Part shown: positions 35,073 through 43,126 of the stretch, one piece after another
Numbering within the stretch: the stretch's first letter is position 1
Layout: each line of letters begins with the position of its first letter
Assembly: GCA_902801845.1 (NCBI GenBank)
Contig: CADCJW010000004.1
Coordinates: 133,936 to 197,935 of the forward strand
Source of the DNA: an uncultured Eubacteriales bacterium
Lineage (GTDB): Bacteria > Bacillota > Clostridia > Christensenellales > CAG-138
Direction: 5' to 3'
DNA length: 64,000 bases
Position numbers and translations under genes: made by a program
The notes under the pieces: model-generated
What the model was told of the DNA's origin: nothing
What the model saw: the letters and a program-made list of their open reading frames with translations, nothing else
Databases searched by the model: none

Positions 35073-36638
35073 ATGAAAGAATACAAGTTGTCCGGCGGCG
35101 AGGCCCTGGCCCGCGCGGTGGAAAAGCGGTATGAAACGGTGGCTTCGGAGTATCACTTCGAGCCCCTGAACCTGTACGACAGGGCGGGCGCGCCCGTGGG
35201 CACGGTCAAGCCCGGGGACGGCGTTGTCTTCTGTTGCCGCCGGGGCGAACGGGAGACGGAGCTCACCGACGCCTTCACCGATCCCGAATTCAAGGGCTTC
35301 CCCCGGGAGAGGATCGACCCCCTGGATTTCGTGATCCTCACCATGTATTCCGAGAAATACACCTATCTTCCCATCGCTTTCGCCCCCGCCAAGGTCCAGA
35401 AGACGCTGGCACAGGTGCTGAGCGAGCATGGAAAGACCCAGCTTCATCTGGCGGAGAGCGAGAAATACGCCCACGTGACCTTCTTCTTCAACGGCGGCAA
35501 CCAGCACCCCTTCCCCGGGGAGGACGATATCCGCGTCCCCTCGCCCAAGGGCGTCCCCTTTGAGACGGTGCCCGAGCTGAAGCTGCCGGAGGTGGCGGAG
35601 AAGCTCCGGGAGGGTCTTGACAAGGGGTATGATTTCATTGTCACCAACTTCGCCAACGGCGACGTGATCGGCCACACCTCCAGCGACGAAGCCAAGCCCA
35701 AGGCCTGCGAAGCCGTCAGCCGGTATGTGGGAGAATCTGTTGCATACGCCCGCAAAATGGGGTATACCGTATTGGTTACAGCGGATCACGGCAATATCGA
35801 GATCCTGCACACCCCTGAGGGCAAACCCCACGTGTCCCACACCACCAATCTGGTGGCTTGCGTGGCCCTGGGGGAGGGCACGAAGAAGCTGAAGGACCAC
35901 GGCAAGCTCTGCGATGTGGCCCCCACGATCCTCTCCGCCATGGGCATCGAGCAGCCTCAGGAGATGACCGGCGAGCCCCTGTTCTCCTTCGAGAAGACGG
36001 GGAAGGTGCTGCTGCTCATCTGCGACGGCTGGGGCCTGGACGCCCCCACGGACAACAACCCCATCTTCACCGCCGACACCCCGGCCTGGGACGCCCTGCT
36101 CCGGGACTATCCCTATGCTGAGCTGGAAGCCTCCGGTCCGGCGGTGGGTCTGGCAGCGGGGAAGACCGGCAACTCCGAGGCCGGGCACATCAACCTGGGC
36201 TCCGGCCGGGTGGTGCTTCAGGACGACGTGCGGCTGGACAACGCCATGAAGGACGGGTCCTTCGCCAGGAACCCCGTGTTCCTCGAGACCCTCGAGGGCG
36301 TGAAGGCCCGGGGGACGGCCCTGCACCTGTTCGCGCTGCTCACCAAGAAGTCCTCCCACGGCTCCATCGACTATCCTCTCGCTCTCATCGACATGGCCCG
36401 GGAGGCGGGGGTGAAGGACGTGTACGTCCACGTGATCTTCGACGGCCGGTCCACGGAGCCGGGCAGCGCGCCCAGCCTGTTGAGGGAGTTCGGCGGGACC
36501 ATGGAGCAGAAGGGCGCGGGCCTCATCGTCTCCGGCGTGGGCCGGGGCGTGGCTTTGGACAGGGACCAGAACTGGGCCAAAGTGAAACGGGCATACGACT
36601 CTCTGGTCAGCGGCGTGGGCGAAGCCTACCAAGAATAA
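35073..36638 (+). CDS. Circularly permuted cofactor-independent phosphoglycerate mutase
   Basis: This 521-residue protein contains every block of iPGM, but in swapped order. Residues 1-305 correspond to the second part of normal iPGM: CRRGER (substrate arginines R57, R60), ESEKYAHVTFFFNGG (K131), NFANGDVIGH (D197, H201), TADHGN (D238, H239), PHVSHTT (H256) and EMTGEPL. Residues 308-521 correspond to the first part: LLLICDGWG (D318), TGNSEAGH (catalytic S368), SSHGS (H429), IFDGRSTEP (D457, R459) and GRGVALDRD (R491, R497). All metal ligands and the phosphoserine nucleophile are kept, so it may interconvert 3- and 2-phosphoglycerate. It sits with GAPDH and PGK genes in a LacI-controlled operon. 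AAAGGAG precedes the ATG. Confidence 0.88.
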   Translation: MKEYKLSGGEALARAVEKRYETVASEYHFEPLNLYDRAGAPVGTVKPGDGVVFCCRRGERETELTDAFTDPEFKGFPRERIDPLDFVILTMYSEKYTYLPIAFAPAKVQKTLAQVLSEHGKTQLHLAESEKYAHVTFFFNGGNQHPFPGEDDIRVPSPKGVPFETVPELKLPEVAEKLREGLDKGYDFIVTNFANGDVIGHTSSDEAKPKACEAVSRYVGESVAYARKMGYTVLVTADHGNIEILHTPEGKPHVSHTTNLVACVALGEGTKKLKDHGKLCDVAPTILSAMGIEQPQEMTGEPLFSFEKTGKVLLLICDGWGLDAPTDNNPIFTADTPAWDALLRDYPYAELEASGPAVGLAAGKTGNSEAGHINLGSGRVVLQDDVRLDNAMKDGSFARNPVFLETLEGVKARGTALHLFALLTKKSSHGSIDYPLALIDMAREAGVKDVYVHVIFDGRSTEPGSAPSLLREFGGTMEQKGAGLIVSGVGRGVALDRDQNWAKVKRAYDSLVSGVGEAYQE

Positions 36639-36674
36639 GCGAAACAACAAATCAATCATACAGGGAGGAATCAC

Positions 36675-37688
36675 ATGATCAACGTTGGCATCATCGGCGC
36701 GGGCCGCATCGGCCAGGTCCACGCAAAGAGCATCCTTTCCGGCGTGCCCCAGGCTCACATCCTGGCCATCGCGGACCCCTACATGAAGCCGGCCGTGGCG
36801 GAATGGGCCAAGGCTTCCGGCATCGAGAACGTGTACACCGATTATAAAAAGATTTTAGAGGATGAGCGGATCGACGCAGTGCTCATCTGCGCCTCCACCA
36901 ACCTTCACGCACAGCTTTCCTTGGAGGCCATCGCCGCCGGGAAGCACATCTTCTGCGAGAAGCCCATCGACCAGAGCGTCGCAAAGATCGAAGAAGTGAA
37001 GGCGGCTTTGGCCGCCTCTCCCAAGAAGCTCATCTATCAGGTGGGCTTCAACCGCCGCTATGACCACAACTATCGGGCCATGCGGGACGCGGTGGTCGCC
37101 GGCAAGATCGGCGAGGTCCAGTACGTCCGCGTCAGCTCCCGTGATCCGGAGCCCCCTCCGGCGGAATATGCGGCCGTTTCCGGCGGCATCTTCATGGACA
37201 TGATGATCCATGACCTCGATATGGTCCGGTACCTGTCCGGCCAGGAGGTGGTGGAGCTGTACGCCCAGGGCGCCTGCCTCATCGACCCGGCCATCGGGGA
37301 AGCGGGGGACGTGGACACGGCCACCGTCACGCTGAAGCTCTCCAACGGGGCCCTCGCCACCATCGACGGCTCCCGCAAGGCGGTCTACGGCTACGATCAG
37401 CGGGGCGAGGTCTTCGGCTCCAAGGGCTGCGTCGTCAATTCGAACGATTCCGACTCCAACATCGTCATCTCCACCGTGGACGGCGTCACCGCCGAGAAGC
37501 CCCTGTGGTTCTTCCTGGAGCGGTACATGGGCTCCTATCAGGCGGAGGTCCGGGAGTTCATCGAGTGCATCGCCAACGGCACCGAGCCCCGGGTGGGCAT
37601 CGAGGACGGCCTCGTGTCCATCAAGCTGGCGCTGGCCTGCAGCAAGTCCCTCAGGGAGGACCGTCCCGTGCGCGTGGACGAAATGTGA
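36675..37688 (+). CDS. iolG: Inositol 2-dehydrogenase (Gfo/Idh/MocA family)
   Basis: This 337-residue dehydrogenase has the NAD-binding fingerprint VGIIGAGRIGQVHA (residues 4-17), the catalytic lysine in CEKPIDQ, and the aspartate/histidine pair in GGIFMDMMIHDLD. The wording IAVGFNRRYD-like (YQVGFNRRYDHNY) and the SGGIFMDMMIHD block match IolG, which oxidises myo-inositol to scyllo-inosose. Other Gfo/Idh enzymes share these motifs; the presence of iolE, iolB and iolD in the same operon is what favours IolG. GGAGG precedes the start. Confidence 0.82.
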   Translation: MINVGIIGAGRIGQVHAKSILSGVPQAHILAIADPYMKPAVAEWAKASGIENVYTDYKKILEDERIDAVLICASTNLHAQLSLEAIAAGKHIFCEKPIDQSVAKIEEVKAALAASPKKLIYQVGFNRRYDHNYRAMRDAVVAGKIGEVQYVRVSSRDPEPPPAEYAAVSGGIFMDMMIHDLDMVRYLSGQEVVELYAQGACLIDPAIGEAGDVDTATVTLKLSNGALATIDGSRKAVYGYDQRGEVFGSKGCVVNSNDSDSNIVISTVDGVTAEKPLWFFLERYMGSYQAEVREFIECIANGTEPRVGIEDGLVSIKLALACSKSLREDRPVRVDEM

Positions 37689-37717
37689 TATAATAATTTG
37701 TAAAAGGAGAAGAAACC

Positions 37718-38770
37718 ATGGCTAAGATCAAAGTAGGCGTGGCCGGTTACGGCACCATCGGGCAGCGGCTGGCGGACGGTGTCGCCATGCAGGGCGACAT
37801 GGAGCTGGTGGGCATCGCGGATCTCGCCCCCACCCTGTCCATCCGCGCGCTGCGGGAAAACGACATGATCGGCGCGAACAACGTGAAGTACGACCTGTAC
37901 CTGGTGGACGGGGCTGACCCGGCCGCCTTCGAGAAATACGACATCCCCGTGGCGGGCACCTTCGAGGAGCTGTGCCGCAAGGTGGACATCATGCTGGATT
38001 CCTCCCCCGGCGGCGTAGGCGCCAAGAACAAGGAGCTCTATGAGAAGGTGGGCGTGAAGGCCATCTTCCAGGGCGGCGAGAAGAACTCCGTGGCGGACGT
38101 GTTCTTCCACGGCTACGCCAACTACGAGAAGGGCCTGGGCCAGAACTATCTGAAGCTCACCAGCTGCAACACCACGGGCCTCATCCGGGCGGTGGACTGC
38201 CTGGACCGTCTCTACGGCGTGGAGAAGGTGGCCATCACCATCATCCGCCGGGTGGCCGATCCCGGCGACTATCACCGGGGCCTGACCAACGCCCTGCAGA
38301 TCGACAAGGCGCCTTCCCATCAGGCGGTGGACCTCATGACCATCATGCCCCATGTGGAAGCTACGGGCATCCTGGTCCATACCCCCGTGACCCACGGCCA
38401 TATCATCACCGTGGTGGTCACGCCCAAGGATGGGAAGAAGATCACCCGGGAGCAGGCCATCGAAGCCTTCCGCCAGCATCCCCGCATCCGCACCGTCACC
38501 ATCGACGAGGGCTTCAAGGGCAACGCCAGTCTCTTTAAGTATGCCCGCGACTTGGGCAACCGCCGGGGCGACATGTACGAGATCGGCCTCTGGGAGGACA
38601 GCGTGGTGGAGAGCGGCAACGATATCATGTTCGCCATCAACATCCCCCAGGAGAGCGTCACCATTCCCGAGACCATGGACGGCATCCGGGCGGCCATGAA
38701 GATGCAGCTGACCCGGGAGGAAGGCACCGCCAAGACCAACGAGTATCTGAAGATCGGCCGGTTCAAATAA
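37718..38770 (+). CDS. Type II (archaeal-type) glyceraldehyde-3-phosphate dehydrogenase
   Basis: This 350-residue protein is the class II GAPDH usual in archaea, not the standard bacterial GapA. It starts KVGVAGYGTIGQRLADGV (residues 5-22) and has the active-site cysteine in LTSCNTTGLIR (about 147-157). It also carries HVEATGILVHTPVTHGHIITV, also typical of archaeal enzymes. The reaction is oxidative phosphorylation of glyceraldehyde 3-phosphate with NAD(P)+. It lies between iolG and a PGK gene of archaeal style, 12 bases before the latter, so the pair should make 3-phosphoglycerate together. Acquisition by transfer, or recruitment for a dedicated pathway, is inferred. Confidence 0.9.
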   Translation: MAKIKVGVAGYGTIGQRLADGVAMQGDMELVGIADLAPTLSIRALRENDMIGANNVKYDLYLVDGADPAAFEKYDIPVAGTFEELCRKVDIMLDSSPGGVGAKNKELYEKVGVKAIFQGGEKNSVADVFFHGYANYEKGLGQNYLKLTSCNTTGLIRAVDCLDRLYGVEKVAITIIRRVADPGDYHRGLTNALQIDKAPSHQAVDLMTIMPHVEATGILVHTPVTHGHIITVVVTPKDGKKITREQAIEAFRQHPRIRTVTIDEGFKGNASLFKYARDLGNRRGDMYEIGLWEDSVVESGNDIMFAINIPQESVTIPETMDGIRAAMKMQLTREEGTAKTNEYLKIGRFK

Positions 38771-38782
38771 GAAAGGACGCAT

Positions 38783-40033
38783 ATGCAATTTGGGATCAGA
38801 ACGCTGGACGAGCTGGACGTGAAGGGGAAGACCGTCCTCTGCCGGGTGGACATCAACCAGCCGGTGGACCGGGCGAAGGGCACCCTCAAGAGCGTCAACC
38901 GCATCCGGGCCTGCGTGCCCACCGTGCGGGAGCTTTCCGACAAGGGCGCCAAGGTGGTGCTCATGGCCCACCAGGGCAGTGACATCGAGTATAAGAACTT
39001 CTACACCACCCGCCCCCACGCCCGGGTCCTTTCAGAGCTCCTGGGCCGGGAGGTAAAGTGGATCGACGACGTGTGCGGGCCCGCGGCCCGGGCAGCCATC
39101 GCCGCGCTCCGGGAGGGCGAGGTGCTGCTGCTGGACAACGTGCGGTTCGTGGCGGAGGAGCAGACCCTCTTCGAGATGAAGCTGCGCCTGACCCACGAAC
39201 AGCAATCGAAGACCCTGCTGGTGGAGAAGCTGGCCCCTCTTGGTGATCTTTACGTGTGCGACGCCTTTGCGGCGGCCCACAGGGACCAGCCCAGCCTCTG
39301 CGGCTTCGAGCAGGTGCTCCCTTCCGCCATGGGGCGGCTCTTTGAAAAGGAATACTGCACCGTCTCCGGCCTCATGGAAGCGCCGAAGCGGCCCTGCGTG
39401 TTCATCCTGGGCGGGGCCAAGATTTCCGACGCCTTCCAGATGATGGAGACCGTCCTCTCCCGGGGCGTCGCGGACAGGATATTGACCGGCGGCCTGGTGG
39501 CCAACATCTTTCTCATCGCCCTGGGCAACGACATTGGCCAGGGCAGCTATGATTTCATCGCCGCCTCCAACTATACGGAATTCTTCCCCAAGGCCAAGGC
39601 CCTCTACGAGGCCTATGGGGAGAAGATCGTCCTGCCCGTGGACCTCAGCTGGGTCCAGGACGGTCAGCGGCAGGAAGCCAATCTGGGCGGCATCCCGGCG
39701 GATATGGCCGCGGTGGACATCGGTTCAAAGACGGCAGCCCGCTATCGGGACGAGATCATGAACGCAAAGACCGTGTTCGTCAACGGCCCCATGGGCGTGT
39801 TTGAGAAGCCGGAGAGCGAGCTGGGCACCAAAATGGTCTGGCAGGCCTTGGCGGACACCGAGGGCTTCTCCGTCTTGGGCGGGGGCGACAGCATCACCGC
39901 CACGGAGAAGTACGGTCTGACGGACAAAATGGGCTATATCTGCACTGGCGGCGGCGCTCTGATCCGCTTTTTGAGCGGGGAGGAGCTGCCCGTGGTCAAA
40001 GCCCTGCGGCATGGATCCACCCTGCCGCTGTGA
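38783..40033 (+). CDS. pgk: Phosphoglycerate kinase, archaeal-like, with an altered substrate-site arginine
   Basis: This 416-residue PGK has VLCRVDINQPVD, a VNRIR segment, LLLDNVRFVAEEQ, CDAFAAAHRDQPSL, LGGAKISDAF and the nucleotide loop VLGGGDSITATEK. Overall wording (PTVREL, GAKVVLMAHQG, DDVCGPAARAAI) is closest to archaeal PGKs. The substrate loop normally reading HxGRP is HQGSD here, so the basic residue that contacts 3-phosphoglycerate is Ser; the other basic-patch arginines (in DNVRF and AHRD) are kept. This may mean weaker or different acyl-phosphate specificity. The gene is tightly packed between GAPDH and the split transketolase. Confidence 0.88.
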   Translation: MQFGIRTLDELDVKGKTVLCRVDINQPVDRAKGTLKSVNRIRACVPTVRELSDKGAKVVLMAHQGSDIEYKNFYTTRPHARVLSELLGREVKWIDDVCGPAARAAIAALREGEVLLLDNVRFVAEEQTLFEMKLRLTHEQQSKTLLVEKLAPLGDLYVCDAFAAAHRDQPSLCGFEQVLPSAMGRLFEKEYCTVSGLMEAPKRPCVFILGGAKISDAFQMMETVLSRGVADRILTGGLVANIFLIALGNDIGQGSYDFIAASNYTEFFPKAKALYEAYGEKIVLPVDLSWVQDGQRQEANLGGIPADMAAVDIGSKTAARYRDEIMNAKTVFVNGPMGVFEKPESELGTKMVWQALADTEGFSVLGGGDSITATEKYGLTDKMGYICTGGGALIRFLSGEELPVVKALRHGSTLPL

Positions 40034-40048
40034 AAGGAGAAATCGAAC

Positions 40049-40897
40049 ATGGAATCGAGCGAACAGAGAGCGCTGCAGGCCTTTGCCGTCCGCATCCGCA
40101 TGGCGCTGGTGGAGGCGATCCATTCCATCGGCTCCGGCCATGTGGGCGGAGCGCTGAGCATCGCGGACGTGCTGGCCGTCCTCTACGGCCGGGAGATGAA
40201 CGTGCGGCCGGAGGACCCCCAGTGGCCGGATCGAGACTATCTGGTGGTGTCCAAGGGACATGCCGGTCCCGCGGTCTACGGGACGTTGGCTCTGAAGGGC
40301 TACTTCCCCTATGAGGAGCTGAAGACCCTGAACCAGGGCGGCACCCGGCTCCCCAGCCACTGCGATCGGAACAAGACCCCCGGCATCGACGTGACCACGG
40401 GCTCCCTGGGCCAGGGCACCTCCCAGGCCGCTGGATTGGCCCTGGGCAACCGGCTTAAGGGCCGGAAGAACCGGGTGTTCCTCATCGTGGGCGACGGTGA
40501 GCTGGACGAGGGTCAGTGCTGGGAAGCCTTTGCCTTCGCCGCGGCCCACAAGCTCAGCAATCTGGCGGTCCTCATCGACTGGAACAAGAAGCAGCTGGAC
40601 GGCCGGGTGGACGAGGTGCTGCCTTTAGGAAACATCGCCGCCAAGATGGAGGCCTTCGGCTTCGATACCGTGCAGGTGGACGGCGGGGACGTGGCGGCCA
40701 TCGCCGGGGCCCTGGAACGGACCCGTCAGGGGGGTGACAAGCCCTACGCCATCGTGCTGGATGCGGTGAAGGGCCACGGCATCGCCGAGGCGGAGAACAC
40801 GGAGATGAACCACAGCATGCCCATCAACGACGAGCGGTACGCCCGCTGGATGGGAGAGCTGCAGGCGGATCTGGCCGCCTTGGAGGGAAGACCATGA
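40049..40897 (+). CDS. Transketolase, N-terminal (thiamine-binding) subunit
   Basis: This 282-residue protein corresponds to the first half of transketolase. IHSIGSGHVGGALSIADVLA, VVSKGHAGPAVYGTLALKGY and the thiamine diphosphate motif VGDGELDEGQCWEAFAFAA are clear, with the closing N in LIDWNKKQLDG. GHGIAEAEN ends the domain. Two-gene transketolases are common in Gram-positive accessory pathways. Its stop overlaps the start of the C-terminal subunit (ATGA). It moves two-carbon ketol units between sugar phosphates; the actual pair of substrates is not known here. Confidence 0.92.
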   Translation: MESSEQRALQAFAVRIRMALVEAIHSIGSGHVGGALSIADVLAVLYGREMNVRPEDPQWPDRDYLVVSKGHAGPAVYGTLALKGYFPYEELKTLNQGGTRLPSHCDRNKTPGIDVTTGSLGQGTSQAAGLALGNRLKGRKNRVFLIVGDGELDEGQCWEAFAFAAAHKLSNLAVLIDWNKKQLDGRVDEVLPLGNIAAKMEAFGFDTVQVDGGDVAAIAGALERTRQGGDKPYAIVLDAVKGHGIAEAENTEMNHSMPINDERYARWMGELQADLAALEGRP

Positions 40898-41862
40898 AGA
40901 TCGCATATACCGGTGAAATGGACCCGCGCCTCTGCAAGGAGGTCCTTGGGGCCACCATTGAAAAGATCGTGACCGAGGACGAGAACACCATCTATCTGGA
41001 CGCGGACCTCATGAGCTGCTCCGGCACGTTAAAATGGGCCAAGCAGCATCCGGACCGGGCCATCGACTGCGGCATTGCCGAGAGCAACATGGCCGGCGTG
41101 GCCGCGGGCCTCGCCGTGGCGGGCTATCGGCCCATCATCCACTCCTTCGGGCCCTTCGCGTCCCGGCGCTGCTACGACCAGATCTTCCTCTCCGGCGGCT
41201 ACGGCAAGAACGACATCACGGTGATCGGCACGGATCCCGGCGTCACGGCGGCCATGAACGGCGGCACCCACATGCCCTTCGAGGACGTGGCTCTCTACAG
41301 CGTCCTGCCCGGCAGCACGGTGATCGACGTGTCCGACCCCACCTGCCTCGAGAGCGTCCTCCGGCAGTGCGTCTATCGCCCGGGGATCAAGTACATCCGG
41401 GTGGGCCGCAAGCAGCTGGCCCGGGTCTATGAGGACGGCAGCGACCTCATGATCGGCAAGGCCGTCACCCTCCGGGAGGGCACCGACGCGGTGGTCTTCG
41501 CCGCGGGCATCATGCTCCACGAGGCCATGCAGGCCGCCCTGTCCCTGGAGAAGCAGGGCCTGTCCGTGGCGGTGGTGGACTGCTTCACCATCAAGCCTCT
41601 CGATCGGGAGGCCGTGATCGATTGGGCCAAGAAGACCGGCGCCGCGGTGGTGGCGGAGAACGCCAACCGGCATGGGGGCCTCTATACGGCGGTGCTGGAA
41701 GCCCTGGCCGAGGGCTGCCCCGTGCCCGCCGCCTGCGTGGCCGTGGAGGACGAGTTCGGCGAAGTGGGCACCCAGGGGTACCTGCAGAAGCGGTTCGGCC
41801 TGACGGCGGCCCACATTGAGGCGCAGGTCAAGGCCGTCGTCGCCAGAAAGAGAGCGAAATGA
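40894..41862 (+). CDS. Transketolase, C-terminal (pyrimidine-binding) subunit
   Basis: This 322-residue partner carries the second half of transketolase. The conserved glutamate is in IDCGIAESNMAGVAAGLAVA (about residues 56-75), followed by SFGPFASRRCYDQI and GGTHMPFEDVALYSVLPG; the C-terminal domain has VVAENANRHGG. It forms a heterodimeric active site with the preceding gene product, with which its start overlaps. The stop overlaps the LarA gene start (ATGA, 41859-41862), so the three are translated as a coupled block. Confidence 0.92.
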   Translation: MKIAYTGEMDPRLCKEVLGATIEKIVTEDENTIYLDADLMSCSGTLKWAKQHPDRAIDCGIAESNMAGVAAGLAVAGYRPIIHSFGPFASRRCYDQIFLSGGYGKNDITVIGTDPGVTAAMNGGTHMPFEDVALYSVLPGSTVIDVSDPTCLESVLRQCVYRPGIKYIRVGRKQLARVYEDGSDLMIGKAVTLREGTDAVVFAAGIMLHEAMQAALSLEKQGLSVAVVDCFTIKPLDREAVIDWAKKTGAAVVAENANRHGGLYTAVLEALAEGCPVPAACVAVEDEFGEVGTQGYLQKRFGLTAAHIEAQVKAVVARKRAK

Positions 41863-43112
41863 AGCTGACCTTTGGATTTGGGACTGACATTCAGGAGGTG
41901 GAGGTCCCCGAACGGAATCTGATCGGGGAGCTCCACGCTAACCCCGTGCCCCTGGGCCTCACTGGCGAGGCGGAGGTAGCCCGGGCCCTGCAAGAGCCCA
42001 TCGGTACCCCCCGGCTCCGGGACATTGTTCGTCCCGGGGAGACCATAGCCATCGTCACCAGCGACATCACACGGCCCATGCCCACGGCCAAGGTCATGCC
42101 CGCCCTACTGGATGAGCTCTATGCGGGCGGAGTCCGGCCGGAGGACGTCACCCTGGTCTTTGCGTTGGGCAGCCATCGTCGCCAAACAGACGAGGAGCAT
42201 CGGAAGCTGGCCGGAGAGCGTGCCTATTCCGAGATCAAGTGCGTGGACAGCGACCCCGATGACTGCGTCTCCTATGGCACGACCTCCCGGGGCACCCCCG
42301 TGGACATCACCCGGGTCGTGGCGGAGGCGGATCGGCGCATCTGCCTGGGCAACATCGAATACCACTATTTCGCTGGGTATTCCGGCGGCGCCAAGGCCAT
42401 CATGCCCGGCGTGTCCACTCGGGCCGCTATCCAATCGAACCACAGCCGCATGGTCCTGCCGGAATGCTGCGCCGGGAACCTGGAAACCAACCCCCTGCGC
42501 CTGGACATCGAGGAAGCTGGGGCCATGGTGGGCATCGACTTTATTTTGAACGTAGTCCTTTCGGAGCACAAGGAGATCCTCAGGGCTGTGGCCGGAGACG
42601 TGACAAAGGCCCATCGGGCGGGCTGCGCCTTCTTGGATACCCTGTACCGGAAGGAGCTTGCCGAGGCGGCGGACATCGTCCTGGTCTCTCAGGGCGGCGC
42701 GCCCAAGGACCTGAACCTGTACCAGACACAGAAGGCCTTGGACAACGCCAAGCACGCCGTGCGGGACGGGGGGATCATCATCCTCATCGGCTCCTGCCGG
42801 GAGGGCCTGGGGGAGAGGACCTTCGAGGAATGGATGACCACCGCGCCCACGGCCCGTTCCCTCATCGAGCGCATCCAACGGGAGTTCAAGCTGGGCGGTC
42901 ACAAGGCGGCGGCCATCGCCATGGTGCTGGAGAGGGTGGAGGTGGACCTGGTAAGCGAGTTGGACGCCGACTTCGTCCGCTCCCTGTTCCTGGTGCCCCA
43001 ACCCTCGGCCCAGATGGCGCTGGACCATGCTTTTGAAAAATTAGGCCCTGACGCACGGGTGCTCAGCATGCCCTACGGCGGTTCCACCCTGCCGAAAGTC
43101 ATCAAGCGATAA
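41859..43112 (+). CDS. LarA-type nickel-pincer racemase/epimerase
   Basis: This 417-residue protein has LarA features: an N-terminal block with VTSDITRPMPTAKVMPALLD, the catalytic histidine in ALGSHRRQTDEE, and the second histidine and cofactor-binding lysine in IEYHYFAGYSGGAKAIMPG. LarA uses a covalently bound nickel-pincer nucleotide to racemise lactate or related 2-hydroxyacids. Many paralogues act on other acids such as malate. The neighbouring malic enzyme gene makes a malate or 2-hydroxyacid substrate attractive (inference). The cofactor genes larB, larC and larE are not in this window. Start overlaps the transketolase stop. Confidence 0.88.
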   Translation: MKLTFGFGTDIQEVEVPERNLIGELHANPVPLGLTGEAEVARALQEPIGTPRLRDIVRPGETIAIVTSDITRPMPTAKVMPALLDELYAGGVRPEDVTLVFALGSHRRQTDEEHRKLAGERAYSEIKCVDSDPDDCVSYGTTSRGTPVDITRVVAEADRRICLGNIEYHYFAGYSGGAKAIMPGVSTRAAIQSNHSRMVLPECCAGNLETNPLRLDIEEAGAMVGIDFILNVVLSEHKEILRAVAGDVTKAHRAGCAFLDTLYRKELAEAADIVLVSQGGAPKDLNLYQTQKALDNAKHAVRDGGIIILIGSCREGLGERTFEEWMTTAPTARSLIERIQREFKLGGHKAAAIAMVLERVEVDLVSELDADFVRSLFLVPQPSAQMALDHAFEKLGPDARVLSMPYGGSTLPKVIKR

Positions 43113-43126
43113 AGGAGAAAGATTTC

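Noticed and set aside
35073..36638. Permuted mutase as an assembly chimera
   Set aside because: The frame is continuous over 521 codons with a precise domain-boundary join, a normal ribosome binding site and normal spacing to both neighbours; a chance misjoin with all these features is unlikely, though reads should be checked.
34419..36758. 779-codon minus-strand frame over the HAD and mutase genes
   Set aside because: Shadow of real plus-strand genes; no domain, no ribosome binding site, codon composition typical of antisense.
40049..41862. Sulfoglycolytic transketolase pathway
   Set aside because: The split transketolase would fit, but no sulfosugar isomerase, sulfonate exporter or sulfolactaldehyde enzyme is present; iol genes explain the context better.
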